Assembly: GCA_018697195.1 (NCBI GenBank)
Contig: CM031866.1
Coordinates: 5,777,418-5,841,417 of the forward strand
Reading direction: 5' to 3'
Source: Certhia americana
Taxonomy: Eukaryota; Chordata; Aves; Passeriformes; Certhiidae
Length of the DNA: 64,000 nt
The notes beneath the pieces are model-generated. The model ran no database searches. It worked only from the letters and a program-made list of their open reading frames with translations, and was not told where the DNA came from. This document shows, one piece after another, positions 11,901 to 24,199 of this stretch. A program made the position numbers and the translations under genes. Within the stretch, counting starts at the first letter, position 1. Each line of letters opens with the position of its first letter.

Positions 11901-14843
11901 AGATACAGCTTGCATGTTCATTGAGAAAACTACACTTTGGTCTCTTTTTCTTTCCAATAACCAGTGTGTTGACTTCTAGAAAACATGAGAGACTTTCAAC
12001 ATGTTTTTGAAAGAGAAGACAAATAAGGTAGTTGGGATCAGATGTTACCAGAGTCTTTTATTCCTTTCCTTTTCCTTGCTTGTTGCTTTCAGCTCCATGC
12101 TGATATGGTAGGTTGTTCTGAAGAAAAAGTGGTGAGGAACTAGAAACCATCAATCTGGTGGAGGAAAAAGGAAGCAATAGAGCTATTTTGGCTTGACAGC
12201 AGTAGGAGGAGAGGGAGGCACAGAGGAAAAATGTTATTTTTTTTTTAGGTTTCTTTTAAAAATATTCAGAGCTTCTGCTTTGTATGATGGATTGTGAGGA
12301 GACCAGATTATATACAGTAAAAGTATGTGATCATTTACACTGCTTACACACAGGGGTTTTATCTTTTAATGCAAGAGTGAAGAATATCGAAGCCTCCCAA
12401 AGCTGCCTGTAAACTTCATGTTACTGCCAGATAGCTTGCTGTGGATTGAAGCAGGTGTCAAGAAGAGATTCAAAAGTCTGGAAATGTCTTTTCTGGGTTG
12501 TTAGTTAGGTGGAACAGCAGAGATGCTCAGAACAAGGATGAAACATGCTGCTGAGCTGTGCATCCCTGCCCCAGAGATCATGTCTGAGCAGGCAGAGTGA
12601 GGAACACTGAACTGATCACTGAATATCAAGGTCAGAGGTGTCTCCTGTTGCAAAACCCCTGGGTTAAAGTGACCATTTTAGGAGAGGACACTTGGGTGCA
12701 GAATTAGAGACAACAGAGAGAGAAGCCTTTACTCTGGAGTATTTGGGACAGGTGGGAATAATGTCTATGTGAGATATTGAGGCAGTGTCTGCCTGCAAAG
12801 ACCTGCTTCCTCCCACACCTCTAGGTACAAATGTGAACCTGGAGGGTATAACTTGGAAGAATTCAGCACTTTTGTGACCACTCTTTATGAATAAGGTGAT
12901 CTAATCTTCCAAGTAACACTGAGTATAATAGAGGCCATGGAGAAAGCCATTTTCCTCCTGCACCCTGCAGGAAATGGTTCTTAATTATCCTTCATTGTCA
13001 AAATTAACAGGAACTCTATTAAATGTCATTGTCATAACTTCAAAAAAAACCCCAGACTTTAACCCTTGATCCAGTGAAATACATATATAAATGTGAAGCA
13101 CATATTTTTATATTTGTGGTTTATTGAAATTTTTTCTGAGTCTCTTCATCCAATATTAAGGTGCTTTATTTGCAAAGGAAATGCTGGGTAAAGGGTTCAA
13201 CTGAGAATAAAATCATAGGCTTTTTAGGTTGCCAATGTGACTCAGTGCTCCTGCACTATCTACTGATCCAGTCGGTATCACTCACCCCACATTTTCCTAA
13301 CTATTGAATTCAAGTGAAAACCTAGCAGCATTGTATTGTCTCTCCCTTATGAAAGAGAGCTGATTATTTTTCAGAATTTGACAAGAATAATTGTCTTTTC
13401 TCTCCACCCCTTTGAATAAAAATGAACAGCAGCCAAATAAACTAGTATTGTAAAATTCAGGAGCTGAAATTGCATCTTTTGGTTGCCTCTTCTATTTTGC
13501 ATTTTAATGCAACATTGATGATAACATTTGTCAAAGAAACCCCACAGTCCTTCAGAATCAGAAGGTTTGGCAACAGCATAATTGGTGCAATGTGGGAAAA
13601 ATATTGTTTGAAATGTACTTGTGGATGCAATTTGCTCTGAGGCTTTTCCCTAAAGTGCATGATTTGTCACTTCATCTCTGCTGAAAGATAACTTTCCTAC
13701 TCAGCCTGAAGTCATCTCTTCATCAGAGTAAGTCTCCTGCAAGAGATCAGGTCCTGACACTAGACTGAGCAGCTTGATATAAGATTTTGTAGTTTTACTG
13801 AAGGCAGTGTCAAGGATTTGTGTGCTCTCTTAGACCTTGTCAGTGTTGACCAGCCTTACCCAGAGCTGTGGTGAGGCTTCAGCTCAGTCACTGCAGTCCC
13901 CCTGTTGCTGTGTCCCTGCTTTGCTACACATCCTGATCTGGATCCTGACCCATGAACTGCTGGTTGGACCCAGACCTGCCTCACCACCACCATCTTGTCT
14001 GATGATCTGAATGTGTGGTTGAGCTCCTCTGCGGTCCCCAGGCATGCCCTGATCAGGTGCTGTGGGAGATGACCCTGCCTTGAGAGTTCTGTGCTCTTCT
14101 GGCTTTCATACCAAGCTCAGCTCCCTATTTTTTGGGGAGCAGCTAGTCCTCACTGTTCCCTGAGAGGGAGAAGTCTTCAAAACAGAAGGATACAAAGAAG
14201 AATTTTTGGGTAGGTCACAACTGGCAAATACGTATGAAGTCACTTCCCCTTCAAGCCCAGTCTCTACCCAAACCCATGCTCTTCCTACTCAGCAAAGTGC
14301 CTTTGTTATCTGAAATATTTTTATGTATGTCCTATTTATTATTTATTTCTATTCCTGAAATATCAGTTTTCTTCCTGTGGTGGAACTGAATAGTTGCTTT
14401 AGTAGGGTATTCACATTTTCTAAATCTCCAGGCCTTTTTGCAGAGTATTTTCTCATGGCATTGTTCGGCGCTGTGAAAAGGAACCTGCATCTCTGAGCAA
14501 GATAATATGGATATCTGAAGGAATACAGCAATTTTAGCTGAATGCATAGTTTAAATATGTCTGGACTCTGCTATATTAGCTTCTATTAGCTGACTGCTTC
14601 TTTATTTGCATCTTAACAAAACGAAGCATTAATGGATGTTATTTTCCTAGGAGAGTGCTCCATCCCTCAGCAGCGTGGCTGGCTGTGCCCTGCACTGCCA
14701 CGTGCAATTCTGCCTCCAAATTCTTTGCTGGGCTTTGTGTCCTGTTGTGTGGATGCTTCTCTGAATGCTTATTTTTCCCATGACTGCTTCAAATGCACAT
14801 CTAGAGAAAAGCATTTATTTTCCTCCTCTTTCTCTTTCTCCAG
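8915..14843 (+). other. Intron, 5929 bp
   Basis: Phase 2 intron with donor GTAAGT and acceptor TTTCTCTTTCTCCAG. It contains the 26-bp perfect palindrome at 9893-9918 and a G+C-richer segment at about 13850-14160 of unknown origin. No gene or recognised repeat otherwise. Confidence 0.85.
9893..9918. repeat. Perfect 26-bp palindrome
   Basis: Each 13-base arm is CATATTTTTGTGT followed immediately by its exact reverse complement, with no spacer. Symmetry stops one base outside on each side (A at 9892, C at 9919). It sits in an AT-rich intronic stretch followed by an alternating CA-rich run. Confidence 0.95.
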
Positions 14844-14988
14844 AAACCACTACCGCTGCAGTGGAGCTGCAGGAGGAGGCACGAGGGGAAGGTTCTACTA
14901 CACCCTCACCTTCAGCATCAAGTTCCCTCACAAAGATGATGTCTGCTACCTGGCCTACCACTACCCCTACACCTACTCCACAATGATG
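14844..14988 (+). CDS. AGBL1: AGBL1 exon, CCP N-domain (codons 377-425)
   Basis: This exon is 145 bp, phase 2 in and phase 0 out. It encodes [34 protein letters not shown] and [13 protein letters not shown]. The blocks YYTxTFxxxFPH and [12 protein letters not shown] are hallmark strands of the CCP N-domain just before the peptidase core. A long pyrimidine tract precedes the acceptor CCAG, and the donor is GTAATA, somewhat weaker than the others. The glycine-rich loop GAAGGGTRG is the least conserved part. All codons are in frame with the flanking exons. Confidence 0.95.
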
Positions 14989-15095
14989 GTAATACTGACA
15001 TGTCCACCTAGAAAAGATTGTGGCCCTGACAGGCTGGAGCTGCTTGGGAATGTGTAGATTTTGAGGTGACACAGAGGATTGCTTTCACACCTCCT

Positions 15096-15232
15096 GATCC
15101 CTGGGAGTGTTCAAGGTCAGGTTGGATGGGGCTTTGAGCAACCTGGTCTAGGGGAAGGTGTCCCTGTTCATGGCAGGGGAGTTAGAATGAGATGATCCTT
15201 AAGGTCCCTTCCCACTGAAACCATTCTGTGAC
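15096..15232 (+). mobile_element. CR1 LINE fragment, 3' end
   Basis: This resembles the familiar CR1 3' end: CCCTGGGAGTGTTCAAGG, then GGTTGGATGGGGCTTTGAGC, AACCTGGTCTAG, GGTGTCCCTG, and ATCCTTAAGGTCCCTTCCCA followed by ACCATTCTGTG. CR1 is the main LINE of birds and reptiles, and copies are usually 5' truncated as here. It is non-coding and decayed. It begins about 107 bp after the exon ending at 14988. Confidence 0.9.
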
Positions 15233-18205
15233 CTGATCTCGTTTACAGCTGCAGCTCCTGCCAGCTGTAAAGCCCAGAATGCTGTAGAAGAAAAGAAATT
15301 TTTCTCTGGGATAAGCTGAGCACAAACCATTAGTGCTTATAGAGCAGTCATAATACAGACCAAACTGTGTCCACTCACTTGGTGGGGAAGGATCCTCCTC
15401 CTAAAGGGCTGGCAAGCAGGGGGTTAAACCTAATGGCAACTCAGCTATGCTGCCTGAACCTCCTCCTAACACAGGGTAACAGCCCAGCTTTCAGAGCTGC
15501 ACCCAGCATTTCCAGGTTTCTAGACATCATCTGATCCTTGACCAGCTCTTTCCTTGGTGCCAGCTGGAGTGTCAGTAGGAATTTGTGACACTCCCATCAG
15601 TGCTGTCAGTACAGAAACTAAAATAATACAACTCTAAAACATAAATTTAGTTATTGAGTTGTACCAAGTTTTTTTGCTGGGCACAGGTTTGTTTTCCACA
15701 GCCTTTTCTGTGGAAAGGAGTGGATGGTAAGGGAATTTTCTGGGAAATGCATCCAGTGTGCTTCCTCTATAATTGATGTAGTGGAGTCCAGGGTCTGAAG
15801 GGGAGAGAGGATGAAAGAAGTGAAATGAATAGTTCTGGGAGTAGCTTTGCTTTGATGCTAAAGATGAGAATGGTTTTACTGCAAATGAAACCACACAGTT
15901 CCAGCAGATCAGTTTCCTTTCCTTCTCACCTCAATTTCCATTACCAACACATATTGTTTTGGGCAATATTCTGCTGTGGGTTGCTGGAGTTTGAGGTCAC
16001 GGTGTCTTTTATAATGATGTCAGTTTGCCATAACCAGATATTGGAGGCTGTGCTTTCCAGGGGACAGTGTCCTCCCCCAGGACTCACTGTACTGCCCAGC
16101 ACACCAGCAGAGTTAGGTTTAGATAGATTCCCACTCAAGAAAGCCTCTTGTCAACTGTTTTGCATTCCATTATGGACATTCAAAGAAACTGCTTCCAATA
16201 TCTGGAAGCAGGCCAGTACAGCCTTCAGTCTAAAACATGTCTGTCAGCTCACTTCTCATCAGTACCTCACCAGTTACTCCTGAAGTTCCTTGGGGAAGAA
16301 TCTGTGCTCCAGTGGTGGGGTTTGACCTTTAGTTCTGAAGGCACAAATATCTACAGTCTGCAGGGTAAAAAAAATATGCAATACTGAAGAATTGGTTGGA
16401 TTTATTCACCATCATACATTTCACATAAATGCAGTACCTCATCATTATTTTACTGTTATTGATTTCTATCTTCTGCTGGCACAAAGCAAGAGAGACTTAG
16501 AGAGTTTGTGTGCTCTGGGAATCATAGGATATCTCACCTGCTCCTGAATGAATAGAATAGAGATGAAAAAGATGTTATTCCTAGGCTTACATGACCAGGT
16601 CTTTAAGTATTTCACTGTCTCTTCAAATAAAATGCTCATTGAAGTTAAAGGGAATTTTGCCTCAAGAAAAGTTTAAATGAACTCAGATACAATAAGAACC
16701 ATAAAGTTTGGTAAATGGGAATTATGGGTGGAAAAGGTTGATAGATTGCCATGTCCGGCTCTAGCTAAAGCAAAATCACTACTTCTAATAATTCTGAAAG
16801 GCTTCTTTGCTTGGGCTAATTTAAAATGTCAAGTGATGCACTATACACATTTCCATTTTATTTTTTTTTTCCACAGTAAATAAACTAAATCAGGTTTGTG
16901 CATCAGTAGATTGCATTTTAAAGCATTTGTCCACTGGTGAAGTGTGTTTGTTTTACATATCAATAATAAATTAAAAGTGATTATGAACCCAAGGGCTCAA
17001 TTAAAGACATAGTGCTTTGGGGAAGAAGATAAACTTGTATATGGAGTTAGTAATTTGAAAATGTTTTTAAATATCATATATATTTAATGGTTATAGGCAT
17101 ATTTGCAGGAAATATTGCAGAATCCTGTTTGAACTGCATGTACTCTTCAGTTCATTACTTCTTGCCCATTAGTAATTACATTTCTTTTATGAACAGTAAT
17201 TTATCTATTTTTACATCACAGTATTAATTGTTTTGATATCTGGCTGAAATCTCTGTGGTAGCTATATCCAATTAAGTTTCACTGGCTACCAGGAACATAA
17301 GTAAATGATGATATTGAGTTCTCTGTATCTATGTGAGATTGTTAAATGCAGCTAATAATTGAATTTACTTTATAGAGCTGTATTTTAATTGTTTTATAAC
17401 ATAGCTGACTATAAATTTCAGTTCTGTGTTTACTTGGCTCTGTTTGGATGCTGGGAAAGCAGTCTGAAACATCAAGAGCCTCAAGGTTAGAGGAACAGGG
17501 AACTGGTGTCCTGTATATGTGGATTACAATTTAACCCTGACTCATAGAGACAAATCATCACCCTGTGAGGGTCAGTGAGTGGACTGACATGTTTTAGTTA
17601 CTGTTAGGACAAGTGTGCTCACTGCACCAATTCCTACCAACTGGGAGACAACTGGTGTTCCACAGCACTCAGCAACACCCCACAGTGGCATTACTCACGC
17701 TCATCAATTGCAATGCAAACAGAGAGCTACACTTCATCTGGTGTGTGGGTGACAAGTGGCTCCATCTCTAATGAGGAGATTGTAATTTGTTCCAACCAGT
17801 CTTTCTTCTAAGCTGCCAGTTCTTTTTCTCAAATTTCTCAAGAAGCTGTTGGACTTTAGAATTGTTTAAAGCTGTCATAAACTTTGGGGGTGGGGAGAAA
17901 AATCTTCCTTTTTAAATAACTTCTTGGAAAGACACTCTTCAAATTTCCCACTACTGATTGTACAAAATGTTGTTTCGATATAAACTTTTTGGCTGCCTCT
18001 GATACGGAGTTGTCACTGAGTTTCACTGGCATGTGCTTGACAGCTAAGCAATCAATTCTGTAAATGTTCAAAAGGAGTGAGTTTTCTCACGTTTCTACAA
18101 AACCCTTATTAAAATATAAAGAGTAAATTCTTCCCTTTCGGATTTCATGTATGCATAGAAATTTCATTATGCTAACTAAAGCACCTAGGATCTGTTCAGG
18201 CAAAA

Positions 18206-18285
18206 TCACTGAATAGTTTGGGTTGGAAAGGACATTTAAAGGTCAACTGGTCCAACCCCTCTGCAACAAAAAGGGACACCCTCAA
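18206..18285 (-). mobile_element. CR1 LINE fragment, 3' end, reverse orientation
   Basis: Read on the minus strand, this gives a short CR1 3' end: on the + strand AGTTTGGGTTGGAAAGGACA, then GGTCAACTGGTCCAACCCCT and AAGGGACACC are the complement of the standard CR1 terminus. It is about 80 bp long and heavily truncated. It lies roughly 240 bp upstream of the acceptor at 18528. Confidence 0.82.
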
Positions 18286-18528
18286 GTAGATATTATATAG
18301 GAATAAATATCCTGTGCAGCTTCAGTGAACTGGGATGCATTGTGAATGGCTTGAGCATATTTGTGGGATGTAAAAGGTGGTGATATTAACTGGCAGAAGA
18401 GAGAGAGGAGCTGGGAAGTTAGCAATATATGAAATTAGTATCAAAAATAATATACAGCTACTGGAATAAAATCAGGTTATAGACTGTGAACTCCTTTATA
18501 AATCTGCTTCCTTGCTTCTTTTTTCCAG

Positions 18529-18682
18529 TCCCATCTTGATATCCTGGAACAAAATAGGAACCCTAAGAAGGTTTACTGGAGGCAGCAGACGCTCTGCCAG
18601 ACTCTAGGAGGAAATCCATGCCCATTGCTCACAATCACTGCCATGCCTGAGTCTAAAAACAGAGATGACCTGGAGCAATTCT
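18529..18682 (+). CDS. AGBL1: AGBL1 exon, linker into the peptidase domain (codons 426-477)
   Basis: This exon is 154 bp, phase 0 in and phase 1 out (TTC T|GC). It encodes [20 protein letters not shown], then [20 protein letters not shown] and [10 protein letters not shown]. The block [18 protein letters not shown] forms the start of the M14 peptidase fold in CCP proteins. The forms HLDILE and [10 protein letters not shown] are what I associate with AGBL1; AGTPBP1 has LCETLSGN-type sequence here, as recalled and not computed. The acceptor follows CTTCTTTTTTCC and the donor is GTAAGT. Confidence 0.95.
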
Positions 18683-19731
18683 GTAAGTAGCCCAGTGAAG
18701 CATTAAAAAAGATGCTGGTGAGTTGTGCTCATGTCAGCAGTGACGATAACAACCTCTTTTGTGAATGTGCTGATTTTATTGTCTTTCTCATTTTGGAAAA
18801 AGGAATATAAATATGAGGAATAGCCAATTATGATGTTCTTTAAAAATTACAGGTTCTCATGGAGGAGGGAGAAGAACTAATACCATTTTGTACTTTTAAT
18901 TTCTCTTTAATGATGTAAAGCATTTGAGGAGTTCAAATATAAAATATCTCCTAGAGCAAAAAACTGTGAAATAACTAATTCAATGAGATTTTTTTTTTTT
19001 GTGTTTTATGTTTTCTATTAAAATTATTTATGTATTTTGAAGTCTTAAATTTGAAAAAAAACCCAAACCCCAAGATAACTCATTCCCAGATGGACCAGCA
19101 ATTTAAGTGTTCTGGTGAAATTCCAGCTCCTCCAGTGTGCCCAGTAGATCCATCTGGACACAATATAACTCTTTGCATTCCGTCTGAGACCATACTGACG
19201 ATGTACTGTTTAATAGTAAATATTCAAATTGCTATTTTATATCTAGAGCTGGTTATTTTTCATTGTGAGAGCCAAAGATTTAGACCTGCAGTGGCCTTGA
19301 TGAACAACATTAAGATATGCATGTTTCTGTAACTCAACAGCAAGTGATAAGATTCTGATTAACATCACATTGGGTTGGCTTTGATTTTAGAGCCTAAACC
19401 ATTAACTACTTATATTAGGTTGAGGGTTTTTTTCTGAAATTAGAAACAAGGTATACAGTGAATTTTCTTTTTTTATCTCTTCAAACATAACACAGGTTGA
19501 GACCTTTGAGGCTTGTGGATATTTAAATTCTTAAGATCTTTTTGGATGTTAAATGGTTTTCATTACCTCACTATTTTAATACTAGGCTAGAAGAATCCAA
19601 AGGGATTCTGTGACATGAACCACAGTTCTTGTTTCAGTCTTCTTCTTCTAAGCTAAAAGGGAGCTGAATTATGAGCGTTGGTGAAAGTTATTGATATCTT
19701 TTTTGGTTCAGGTTTAGAGCAGAGTGACTGC

Positions 19732-19767
19732 AGCTATGCTGACATTACAGTGTAATCATCCATAGCT
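19732..19767. repeat. Nested inverted repeat (36 bp hairpin)
   Basis: The outer arms AGCTATG and CATAGCT enclose inner arms ATTAC and GTAAT with an AGT loop; the bulges are 5 and 4 nt. It is too small to be a microRNA precursor. Confidence 0.7.
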
Positions 19768-20092
19768 CATACCTTTTTACTGTAATAACTTGATTACAAA
19801 TTTAGCTTTTGCCCTGGATTAGCAAATTTATGTCATGAACATGCTTTTCTTGGTTGAAATATTAAAGCAAAATAGCCAAGTACAGGCTACATGGGAAATT
19901 TAAAATGTGCACGCACATTCACAGCTTTATTTGTGGCTGTCCATGCCTGGCTTGAAGAGAGAATTCCTGCCCTTAAGCACTTTTTTTTCCATGATAAAGA
20001 TGATACCAGTGGGTGGTAGCTGGGGGGGGGTAGGTTATCTAACCTAACCTAGTTGGGGTAGGTTGGTTATCTAAAGCAACCTTTGGCACATG

Positions 20093-20108
20093 GCAGGTGA
20101 TCACCTGC
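20093..20108. promoter_or_regulatory. Palindromic double E-box
   Basis: The sequence GCAGGTGATCACCTGC is a perfect 16-bp palindrome made of two opposed E2-boxes (CAGGTG and CACCTG) separated by AT. Such sites are bound by ZEB, Snail and E-protein families. Function here is inferred from the motif alone. Confidence 0.3.
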
Positions 20109-20387
20109 TCAGATGATATTTGCTGATGCCTGATGGCAGGAGGTAAAAGTAAGTTGGAATATTTTATTTGAGGGTTGCAGCCATCTGGAAGAGGCATGCA
20201 GTAAACAGGATTTTCTGCCCAAGTGAGAACGGTGGTACAAAGCAAAAACAGAGCCAAAGTTTGGGTTTATCTAAACAAGGGCTTGGAGTGAGTCAGTTGC
20301 ATGAGGAGTCAATATTCTAAACATTGGACTTTTCTCTTTTGGCTTTGAAAGGACTTTCTGAAAGGAGTATTTTGCCATAGAAAACTG

Positions 20388-20508
20388 AAAAAAAAAAAAA
20401 ACCAACCAACAAACAAACAAACAAACAAAAACAAAAAACCCCAAAACAAACAAAAAAAACCCCCAAACAAACAAACAAACAAACAAACAAAAAAAACCCA
20501 AAACCCAA
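20388..20508. repeat. (CAAA)n / A-rich simple repeat
   Basis: About 120 bp of A-rich sequence with many AAAC units and short C runs, starting with a 13-A run. It directly precedes the duplicated segment next to the gap at 20556-20565, and probably caused the assembly break. Confidence 0.95.
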
Positions 20509-20612
20509 CAAATTCCAGAAAATATTGTGATATAAATAAGACCATGTTGGGAGGCNNNNNNNNNNCAAATTCCAGAAAATATTGTGATATAAATAAGACC
20601 ATGTTGGGAGGC
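20509..20612. repeat. Exact 47-bp direct duplication around a 10-N gap
   Basis: Positions 20509-20555 and 20566-20612 are identical over 47 bases (beginning CAAATTCCAGAAAATATTG), and the only material between them is 10 N. This is the picture left when two overlapping contig ends are joined without merging. I read it as an artefact, not a biological tandem duplication. Confidence 0.9.
20556..20565. other. Assembly gap of 10 N
   Basis: Ten N between two identical 47-bp flanks. The true sequence probably has one copy of the flank and no gap. Confidence 0.95.
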
Positions 20613-20794
20613 ATGGCCATTTTCTAGAGCACTGTATTCTCAGAGCATATTAAACTGCTCCTTGCAGTGTTAGAAGAGAGCCTGGCAGGTATTCAAAGAT
20701 CATTAATCTGCCTGCAAAATCAAGGCTTGGGTTGCTTATTTAACCCAGGTTTGCTGAAAGATTCATAAGGCATCTTTGAACAATTTGGACAGAT

Positions 20795-20905
20795 ACTTTT
20801 TCCGAATGCTTCAGACTGCTTAATATGCTGCATCTAGGTTCAAATCCCAATTATGTGGCTTAAGATCTCGTTTTCTTCAATAGAAATAAATATCTCCTGC
20901 CTTGT
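20795..20905 (+). mobile_element. Possible MIR-type SINE remnant
   Basis: The stretch has TTCAGACTGC, then GGTTCAAATCCCA (a tRNA-type B box as in MIR/CORE-SINEs, at 20837-20849), then a degraded tail. The order agrees with the MIR consensus as I remember it, but the match downstream is weak. It does not fold as a tRNA. Confidence 0.35.
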
Positions 20906-23900
20906 GGTAAAACATGAAGCCAGTGGGAGCTTGTAGTTCTCCCTGAAATGCAATGAAATCCTGTATCACTAAACCCTTCCTCTGAAGCCTTGCTCTACAA
21001 TAAGATTGCAGACTTCCTACATTTATCCATGAGCCCATGGAACTCAATCAAAACAGAACATGTAGAAACCCCAGTTATCCAACTGAAAAAACTTTTTTTT
21101 GTGGGAAAGGCATTGTCAAGGCAACACAATTTCACTCAAGTTTTCAAGACTGTTAAAGTAAACACCAATACTCTTAAGTGATGAAAATATTTATTGTTTT
21201 ATCAAGTAGAAGAACAGCAAGGCAGCACACCATGTTTTATGCTGTGGGGATGCCTGTAGGCAAATCTGAATAATCATGTATGTGCTTATTTTGTTTGAGT
21301 AGCTTGGATAATTATGGCTTTTGGGGATGTACTTAGTCTAATTTGTGCTGCTTTGTGTGGCTTTGATCAGCAGTTACTTCTCAGTTTCCTCATTTTGTAT
21401 GACATACCCATCTTTCTGTGAAGTGTTTTGGCTGATGGAAGGACCTGTTTGTCAATGTTTTCCATGCTAAAAACATAACTCAAGAGCAGCAACTTACAGC
21501 TAAATATGAAGAGACCAAAAGGTGGAGGATTTCCCTGCAATAAATCCCATGGCTTTGTGCAATCTCCATGAATGGGTATTTCAGCTTGAGAAGGAACGTG
21601 GAGCTCCAGCACTGGGGAACTTGGCACGAGGATAATGAATAAAAATGGACAGCCTTTGGTTTTTTCCTTCTGGTTCAGGCCAATGTATAGTTTTCCTGAG
21701 CTATAGTCATTTTGATTTCCTATTGAATCCTTGTTACATGTGTTAATCTATACCTTGAGAGTTTCTTTTTAGCAATGCCAATGGCACAAATCTCACCAGG
21801 AATTTGTAGTTCCCGTACATGATCATACTGAAATAATCTAAATATTTCTCAAGTATAGAAGTGTAGGGATAAGGAAACATCACAGATAAAGAGGCATTGA
21901 GTGTGTGAGGAGTACTGGGAAAGGCAGCATGATCAGCCTGGTACGAGTGAAATGAGAAGGAATTATTTTGTATTGGGAGAGTGAGGGCATGGCATCCTCT
22001 GTGTCAGCTGTGCTTTACTTCCCTTCCTCAACTCTTTCAGATTGCTCTTGTCAGGCTTTTGATTAATGTGGTCCTAGGATGGTTAAATTTGTCTGAGTTA
22101 AATTTATTAACGTGCACCTTGTTAATAGGAAGCACAAGCCATGCTGAAGGGAAGAAAAATGGGCTACTTCTTTCCTTCATTATGCCTTGCTTGTGTGAGG
22201 CTTTGATATTCTCTTTAGGCTCCTTTCTCCTTCCTCTCTTTATATCTGCCCTATATATGATGGTGATGTAGTGAATAATTTTAATTAAATGTTCAGTTCT
22301 GAAATTGATATAAAGACAGAAGTGGGATGGGAACTTTTTGGCATCCTGTGCTCTTACTCTTGTTCATACAACCACTCAGTTACAATCAGCCACTCAAACT
22401 TAATCCATGTCTGTGGGATTCTGGGACTGGTCAGTGGTCCCTTGCTGGGCTTTGCAGCTCCATAGACTTGAACAAATAGAGACTGAGAGGGTCTATCTTG
22501 GTTTTTGTGGTTGTTTAACTTTAAACTTGCCCTTCCTGCCAAGAAGACTCAGCATCCAGCTGGTGCAGATGTCTTTAATGCCCATTCTAACTGCAATATC
22601 CTCTATGGTCTTGTGATAAAGGTAAAATCATTCTGACTTTGTATGGGTGATTCTATTTCTGCCTATGTTAGGTCTGCCTGATGAGAGTTACAGGGACTTT
22701 TGAAGGGACAGCAATTCATAACATCTTTCAGAGCATTCTCATATGAATGCAGAAACAAGGAGAATGATAAAGCTTCCAAGTCTTGGTGCCAAGTCCTGAC
22801 TTGATGAATTAATAGGTGTTTGCAGAACTCTGATTTTCTTCAGTTTGCCACACACACATAGCCCAGCGAAGGCAGTGTTAGCAGCATGTGTGTGTACTCA
22901 GTAATAGTTTGCAAACTCTTAATTCACAGTATTATTTATGCATGTGTGCAGTGTGTAACTCCACTAAACTCCCTGGCAGACAGCTGAGTAGACCCTGCAA
23001 GCAGTAGGATACTGTTGTGACAGAGCAAATGGACAGATTAACTCTTCAAAGAAGTGTAAGGAAAATATCTAAACACTGACGAACAGGCAATGATAAAATT
23101 GTTTTCTTGTTGATGAAAGTAAAGGACACTGATATGTTGCTAATGTTAACAGAGTGGTGGAATTAAAACCATCAAAAATAAAATGATTGGTCAGAAAAGA
23201 ACAGTGTGCACTCTGAGCTGCCATGTGAGCATTTTTCAGGAGGTGTTTCCTGGCTGTACCTTGCACTGGGGGTGGGTTTGCTCTCACCTTTAGTCAGAGA
23301 AGGGAACGGGCAGGACACCTCTGAGATGTGATGTAGTGTAGGTGTCATTCTGCTTAGTGCTAACACAGAGTAATGACTCAAACAGTCCCAAAGGAATTGC
23401 ACAACTCTCTTCATGGCTGATTGTACAGTTGTCATCCCCATTAATAATAGTGATTATTCAATGTGTTATGAGTATTCCAGAGTCAACACACCTAATGAGT
23501 ATCCTCTTAGCCGTGGGTAGCATTATAGATCTGAATTTTGTGGTTTAAAGTTAACCCAAATTGTCCCAAATAATTAGCAGCAGAGGTGAGGGCAATTAAA
23601 CAAAAATGACACTAGTGAATGGATTTGCATCTGTAATACCTGTCACTTTGAGTTGCTCTTCTGTCATCATATGTTCTCCTTACGCATGGCTGAGAAAACC
23701 AATATGAATGTTGTCAAAAAAAGATAATGACACCTGCTTATCTTAGATGTAGTCTCCTCAGGATTTGAAGCACATTTTTTATCTAGGCATGTTTCTGAAG
23801 AAGGATAGAGTAATGTTTTCCAGATAGATATGGTAGGATTCTCATACCACTGCATCTGCAGATGCTCCTGGAGTTGGAATGAGGGATAAAGTGAGACTAA

Positions 23901-24199
23901 TGAGGTGTCGTTACCCGGTCTCACCTTAAGCCTACAGAACAAAAAAGACACAATTTCTGTGAAAACTATTCTAACATTTCTCAATTTGCTTGTGTAAGCT
24001 ATTTAGATGGTTGTTTTGTAACTTTTATCTTTTCTTAGGAAGAAACAAGCTCTTTACCTTTAAATATAAATTGCAACAAAGAGCAGTTCCTGAGCAAAGA
24101 ACAGCAGAGGATGTGAATTGCAGGGGCCACTTATGCAGGATACTGGGAAATAATGATCATGTGGAAAATGTACACAGTTTAATTAAGCACATTGATTAA

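Larger units (their letters stand above)
14989..18528 (+). other. Intron, 3540 bp
   Basis: Phase 0 intron with donor GTAATA and acceptor CTTCTTTTTTCCAG. It holds two CR1 3'-end fragments in opposite orientation (15096-15232 and 18206-18285). The rest is AT-rich unique sequence, particularly 16850-17420. Confidence 0.85.

Noticed and set aside
19732..19767. Nested hairpin as a possible microRNA precursor
   Set aside because: Only 36 bp long with two bulges; a precursor needs a stem of roughly 60-80 nt.
20271..20620. Long hydrophobic minus-strand frames of Phe, Cys, Val and Leu
   Set aside because: They are translations of the (CAAA)n simple repeat and the N gap, not membrane proteins.
20837..20849. 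tRNA-like B box GGTTCAAATCCCA
   Set aside because: The surrounding bases do not form a T stem or a cloverleaf, and there is no A box at the right distance. Treated as a possible SINE remnant instead.
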